Assembly: GCA_026391835.1 (NCBI GenBank)
Contig: JAPLDF010000071.1
Location: 1 to 64,000, forward strand
Direction: 5' to 3'
From: Bacteroidota bacterium
GTDB taxonomy: Bacteria; Bacteroidota; Bacteroidia; Bacteroidales; FEN-979
DNA: 64,000 nucleotides
The notes beneath the pieces are model-generated. The model saw nothing but the letters and a program-made list of their open reading frames with translations, did not search any database and was not told where the DNA came from. The position numbers were made by a program, and so were the translations under genes. Below, piece by piece: positions 61,961 to 64,000 of this stretch; positions within the stretch are counted from its first letter, which is position 1; every line of letters begins with the position of its first letter.

Positions 61961-62401
61961 CTATTTGACATTTTTCACAGTCAGATCTTTGAAGGCCTTG
62001 CCCATCTCGTCCATGTCGTGGCTAAATTCAACTTTGAAGACCAGCCATTTGTCTTTGCCTTCCTCTTTATAGTTTTCCATCTTCATTTTCATGTCGCTGT
62101 TCTTCTGTTCCAGTTCAGCGATCCTTTTATTGTAATCGGCCCTGGCTGCTCTTTTTTCATGGGCTATCCTGGCTTTAAATTCGGCAATGCTGGCTTCGTT
62201 GGCAGCAACCCTGCTGGCCGTTTCAGTCTTGTAACTGGCTATATCAGCCAGGTATTCCTTATTTGCCTGGGCCAGGTCCTTATTGGCCTCCACAACATTT
62301 TCCTGGGCGTTTTCCACCTTCTGGGATGGGGTATTGCAACCGGTCAAAATTGCACCGGCAATAAAGGTGCCTGCTGCAAGTGCCAAGATCGTTTTTTTCA
62401 T
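61961..62401 (-). CDS. Helical lipoprotein of unknown function
   Basis: From the ATG at 62401 the product is 146 residues. A lipoprotein signal ends ILTGC (Cys22). The mature part is almost entirely alpha-helical, with heptad-like Ala/Glu/Lys-rich segments (VVEANKDLAQANKEYLADI and RAARADYNKRIAELEQKNS), predicted as a coiled coil. This resembles small periplasmic coiled-coil lipoproteins. It is the first gene of the operon controlled by module B. Confidence 0.82.
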   Translation of the reverse strand: MKKTILALAAGTFIAGAILTGCNTPSQKVENAQENVVEANKDLAQANKEYLADIASYKTETASRVAANEASIAEFKARIAHEKRAARADYNKRIAELEQKNSDMKMKMENYKEEGKDKWLVFKVEFSHDMDEMGKAFKDLTVKNVK

Positions 62402-62428
62402 TTTATAAAATTTACCTGTGAATGAATT

Positions 62429-62503
62429 TTCACCATACAAAGTTGAGCCAATCCACACCCGGAAGTGTTACACAACTTTTGGAATATGTTACATGATTCA
62501 CAC
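62429..62503 (-). promoter_or_regulatory. Conserved 75-bp upstream module B (stress operon)
   Basis: Collinear with module A (58874-58948). Blocks on the plus strand are TTCACCATACAAAG, GTTACACAA (62467), GTTACATG (62488, 21 bp later) and ATTCACAC (62496). It lies 28 bp before the lipoprotein start. Equal spacing at all three blocks in both copies argues for a shared regulator and promoter. Confidence 0.75.
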
Positions 62504-62506
62504 ATT

Positions 62507-62543
62507 CCAAAAAAGGAGCCGCCCTTGCGGTACGGCCTCTTTC
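62507..62543 (-). terminator. Terminator of the DUF3494-type gene
   Basis: On the minus strand AAAGAGGCCG pairs with CGGCTCCTTT through one mismatch and one G-U pair and is followed by a T run, 29 bp past the stop at 62572. Confidence 0.65.
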
Positions 62544-62571
62544 AATGATTTGTGAATTAAAAGGTGAACTG

Positions 62572-64000
62572 CTACTTGCTGACATAAAACTTCCTGACTA
62601 CTTTGTCCTGGTCGTTCATGAAGAGTACAAAGTACATTCCGGCGTTTGCAGTACGAAGGTCAACCTGGGTGCTGTATTTCCTGCCAATTGTCTTCACATC
62701 GCGCAGTTCGAACAACTTTTCACCAAGCTGGTTATAAATCATGATGGTGAAGATGTCATCCACAGTTGAATGAATTGATATTGCGAACTGCCCGTTGTTT
62801 GGCACAGGATAGATGTTAAACGATGATACCGACACCGGTTCAGGAGTACCAACCATTTCGATCCAGACCTTGTTGGAGATCTCCGATGAACAGCCGTTTG
62901 CAGAAACCATACACCAGTAACTTCCGGTATTATTTGTAACTGTATAGGTCGGGCCGGTTGCCCCGGCAATGAGATTGTCATTGTAAAACCACTGGTTGCC
63001 CGCAGATGAACTGCTGGTAAGCACATTGCCATACGCCGTGATGGCAGGGGCAGCAGGAATTGCATGTATCGTTACGGCCAAAGTTGCCCGGGGACCGTTT
63101 CCGCACTGGTTGAAACCTGCAACGGTAATATTCCCCGATACCGCTGAAACTCCAAAATCAACGATGATATTGGTGGTTCCTGCACCTGAAACAATAACCA
63201 CTCCTGATGGAACTACCCATGAATAAGATTCTGCTCCTGCAACAGGGGTTGTTGAATAAGCAACATCGCTGGTTCCGGCACAAACCGCTGAGGTTCCTGC
63301 AACAGCACCAGCACCGTCTGGAGCCTGGTTGACAAATAAGGTATATGTGAAGGGCAACAGTGCCGGACACCCTGAAACATTGGCATAGTTCACACTTACT
63401 GTCTGTGTTCCCGGCTGGGTCCAGGTGACATTGAGTGTACTGGTACCCTGACCTGAAGCAATCGTTCCTCCTGGTGAAACTGTCCACACGTAACCACTCA
63501 TTCCGCTTTCGGTGTAATAAATGTTGTTTGCTGATCCAAGGCAGGGATTGTTTGTACTTCCGATGGTGGGAGCAGGCAAAGTACTTACAGTGAGCGAAAC
63601 TGTCGCGGAGATTACAACTGGTAAAAAAGTCCCGGTAACAACAACATTATAGTTTGATCCGGCATCAGGGATGCCAACAGGATTGATGGTAAGTGTCGCG
63701 GAATTTGCGCCTGAAATATTTCCACCGTTGGAAATGTTTAAAATCCCCCTTCTCCATCTGTAGGAAACACCTGTTCCCGTTGCCGCAACGGTAAAACTGG
63801 CTGAGCTGCCTGTACATACTGCCTGACTTGATGGCTGTGAATTAATAGATGGCGATGAAGTACCTCCGCAGCCTGCAGGCATGTTGGCAGTTATTGCAGT
63901 CGTACCTAAGGCGCCAGTGGTTGTGAAAGCCCTTCCCTCCAAAACAACACCTGTTTTTAAAAGGACCGCACCATTGTTGCATACAATCGTTCCCCTGAAA
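62572..64000 (-). CDS. Partial gene: DUF3494 (ice-binding-like) protein with Ig/PKD-like domains and T9SS sorting domain
   Basis: The frame is open to the right edge, so the 5' end is outside the window; 475 codons are visible. The first visible residues (FRGTIVCNNGAVLLKTG followed by LEGRAFTTTGAL) match the C-terminal end of the DUF3494 beta-helix found in ice-binding proteins. Next come about four Ig- or PKD-like domains (about 45-390), rich in Ser/Thr/Gly with conserved Trp and Tyr. The final 80 residues, FNIYPVPNNGQFAISI to the end, are a T9SS type A sorting domain. It is a secreted, probably surface-bound or adhesive protein. True ice-binding activity cannot be judged without the missing part. 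Confidence 0.85.
   Translation of the reverse strand, partial: FRGTIVCNNGAVLLKTGVVLEGRAFTTTGALGTTAITANMPAGCGGTSSPSINSQPSSQAVCTGSSASFTVAATGTGVSYRWRRGILNISNGGNISGANSATLTINPVGIPDAGSNYNVVVTGTFLPVVISATVSLTVSTLPAPTIGSTNNPCLGSANNIYYTESGMSGYVWTVSPGGTIASGQGTSTLNVTWTQPGTQTVSVNYANVSGCPALLPFTYTLFVNQAPDGAGAVAGTSAVCAGTSDVAYSTTPVAGAESYSWVVPSGVVIVSGAGTTNIIVDFGVSAVSGNITVAGFNQCGNGPRATLAVTIHAIPAAPAITAYGNVLTSSSSAGNQWFYNDNLIAGATGPTYTVTNNTGSYWCMVSANGCSSEISNKVWIEMVGTPEPVSVSSFNIYPVPNNGQFAISIHSTVDDIFTIMIYNQLGEKLFELRDVKTIGRKYSTQVDLRTANAGMYFVLFMNDQDKVVRKFYVSK

Noticed and set aside
63940-63942. TTG as start of the DUF3494-type protein
   Set aside because: The frame stays open to the window edge and the upstream codons continue the DUF3494 sequence, so the gene is truncated by the window, not started here.

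Overview
The window is a stretch of a Bacteroidota (Bacteroidales-like) chromosome. The evidence is threefold. Fifteen perfect TAnnTTTG -7 elements (the Bacteroidetes housekeeping promoter) sit just upstream of genes. Three secreted proteins end in type IX secretion (T9SS) C-terminal sorting domains. Several genes are typical of the phylum: a fused CcoNO oxidase subunit, a GH109-type Tat-exported oxidoreductase, and YtxH/CsbD stress proteins. I see no intact mobile element, phage or CRISPR array. Most of the window is core metabolism and envelope genes.

Layout. 1-510: a degenerate 3' gene fragment, a short direct repeat, and tRNA-Gly(CCC) with its terminator and promoter. 0.6-9.8 kb: monoglyceride-lipase-like hydrolase, OmpA-family protein, an unknown exported protein, an ABC-F ATPase, an ICMT-like methyltransferase, DgkA, an S9 peptidase lipoprotein and a sirtuin. 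9.7-13.9 kb: polyprenyl-phosphate sugar transferase, an unknown lipoprotein, a Gfo/Idh/MocA oxidoreductase and Pcm. 13.9-20 kb: cytochrome c maturation genes (CcmF-like and DsbD) in divergent arrangement, then a VCBS-repeat T9SS protein. 20-23.5 kb: M20 dipeptidase and a BACON-domain T9SS protein. 23.6-30 kb: sucA, sucB, nadB and a gamma-carbonic anhydrase. 30-38 kb: an unusual 752-residue protein without a signal peptide, an acyltransferase/GH13 pair, an M28 peptidase and a GH109-type enzyme. 38-50 kb: a respiratory block with a c-type cytochrome lipoprotein, the complete cbb3 oxidase set ccoI-ccoS-ccoNO-ccoQ-ccoP-ccoG-ccoH-safE, and cydAB transcribed divergently. 50-58.2 kb: three hybrid histidine kinases in one operon, including an 1866-residue protein with about eleven PAS domains. 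58.6-62.5 kb: a stress-type operon (lipoprotein, exported protein, YtxH, holin-like membrane protein, unknown, Nramp-related transporter) plus csbD. The window ends inside a gene for a DUF3494 (ice-binding-like) T9SS protein.

How the genes fit together. CcmF and DsbD would deliver haem attachment and reductant for the c-type haems of CcoO, CcoP and the nearby cytochrome c. CcoG, CcoH, CcoI and CcoS assemble and copper-load the cbb3 oxidase. cydAB, on the other side of a 159-bp intergenic region, gives an alternative low-oxygen quinol oxidase.

The most unusual signals are non-coding. First, two 75-bp upstream modules (58874-58948 and 62429-62503) are collinear without gaps, 52 of 75 bases identical by my hand count, with 21-bp-spaced repeats; they sit in front of csbD and in front of the stress operon. 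Second, short tandem repeats with a 7-bp period but a different word at each locus lie in spacers, in the sucB linker coding region and across the start of the M28 peptidase, plus one 17-copy 8-bp array. All homology statements come from reading motifs by eye; no database search was run.
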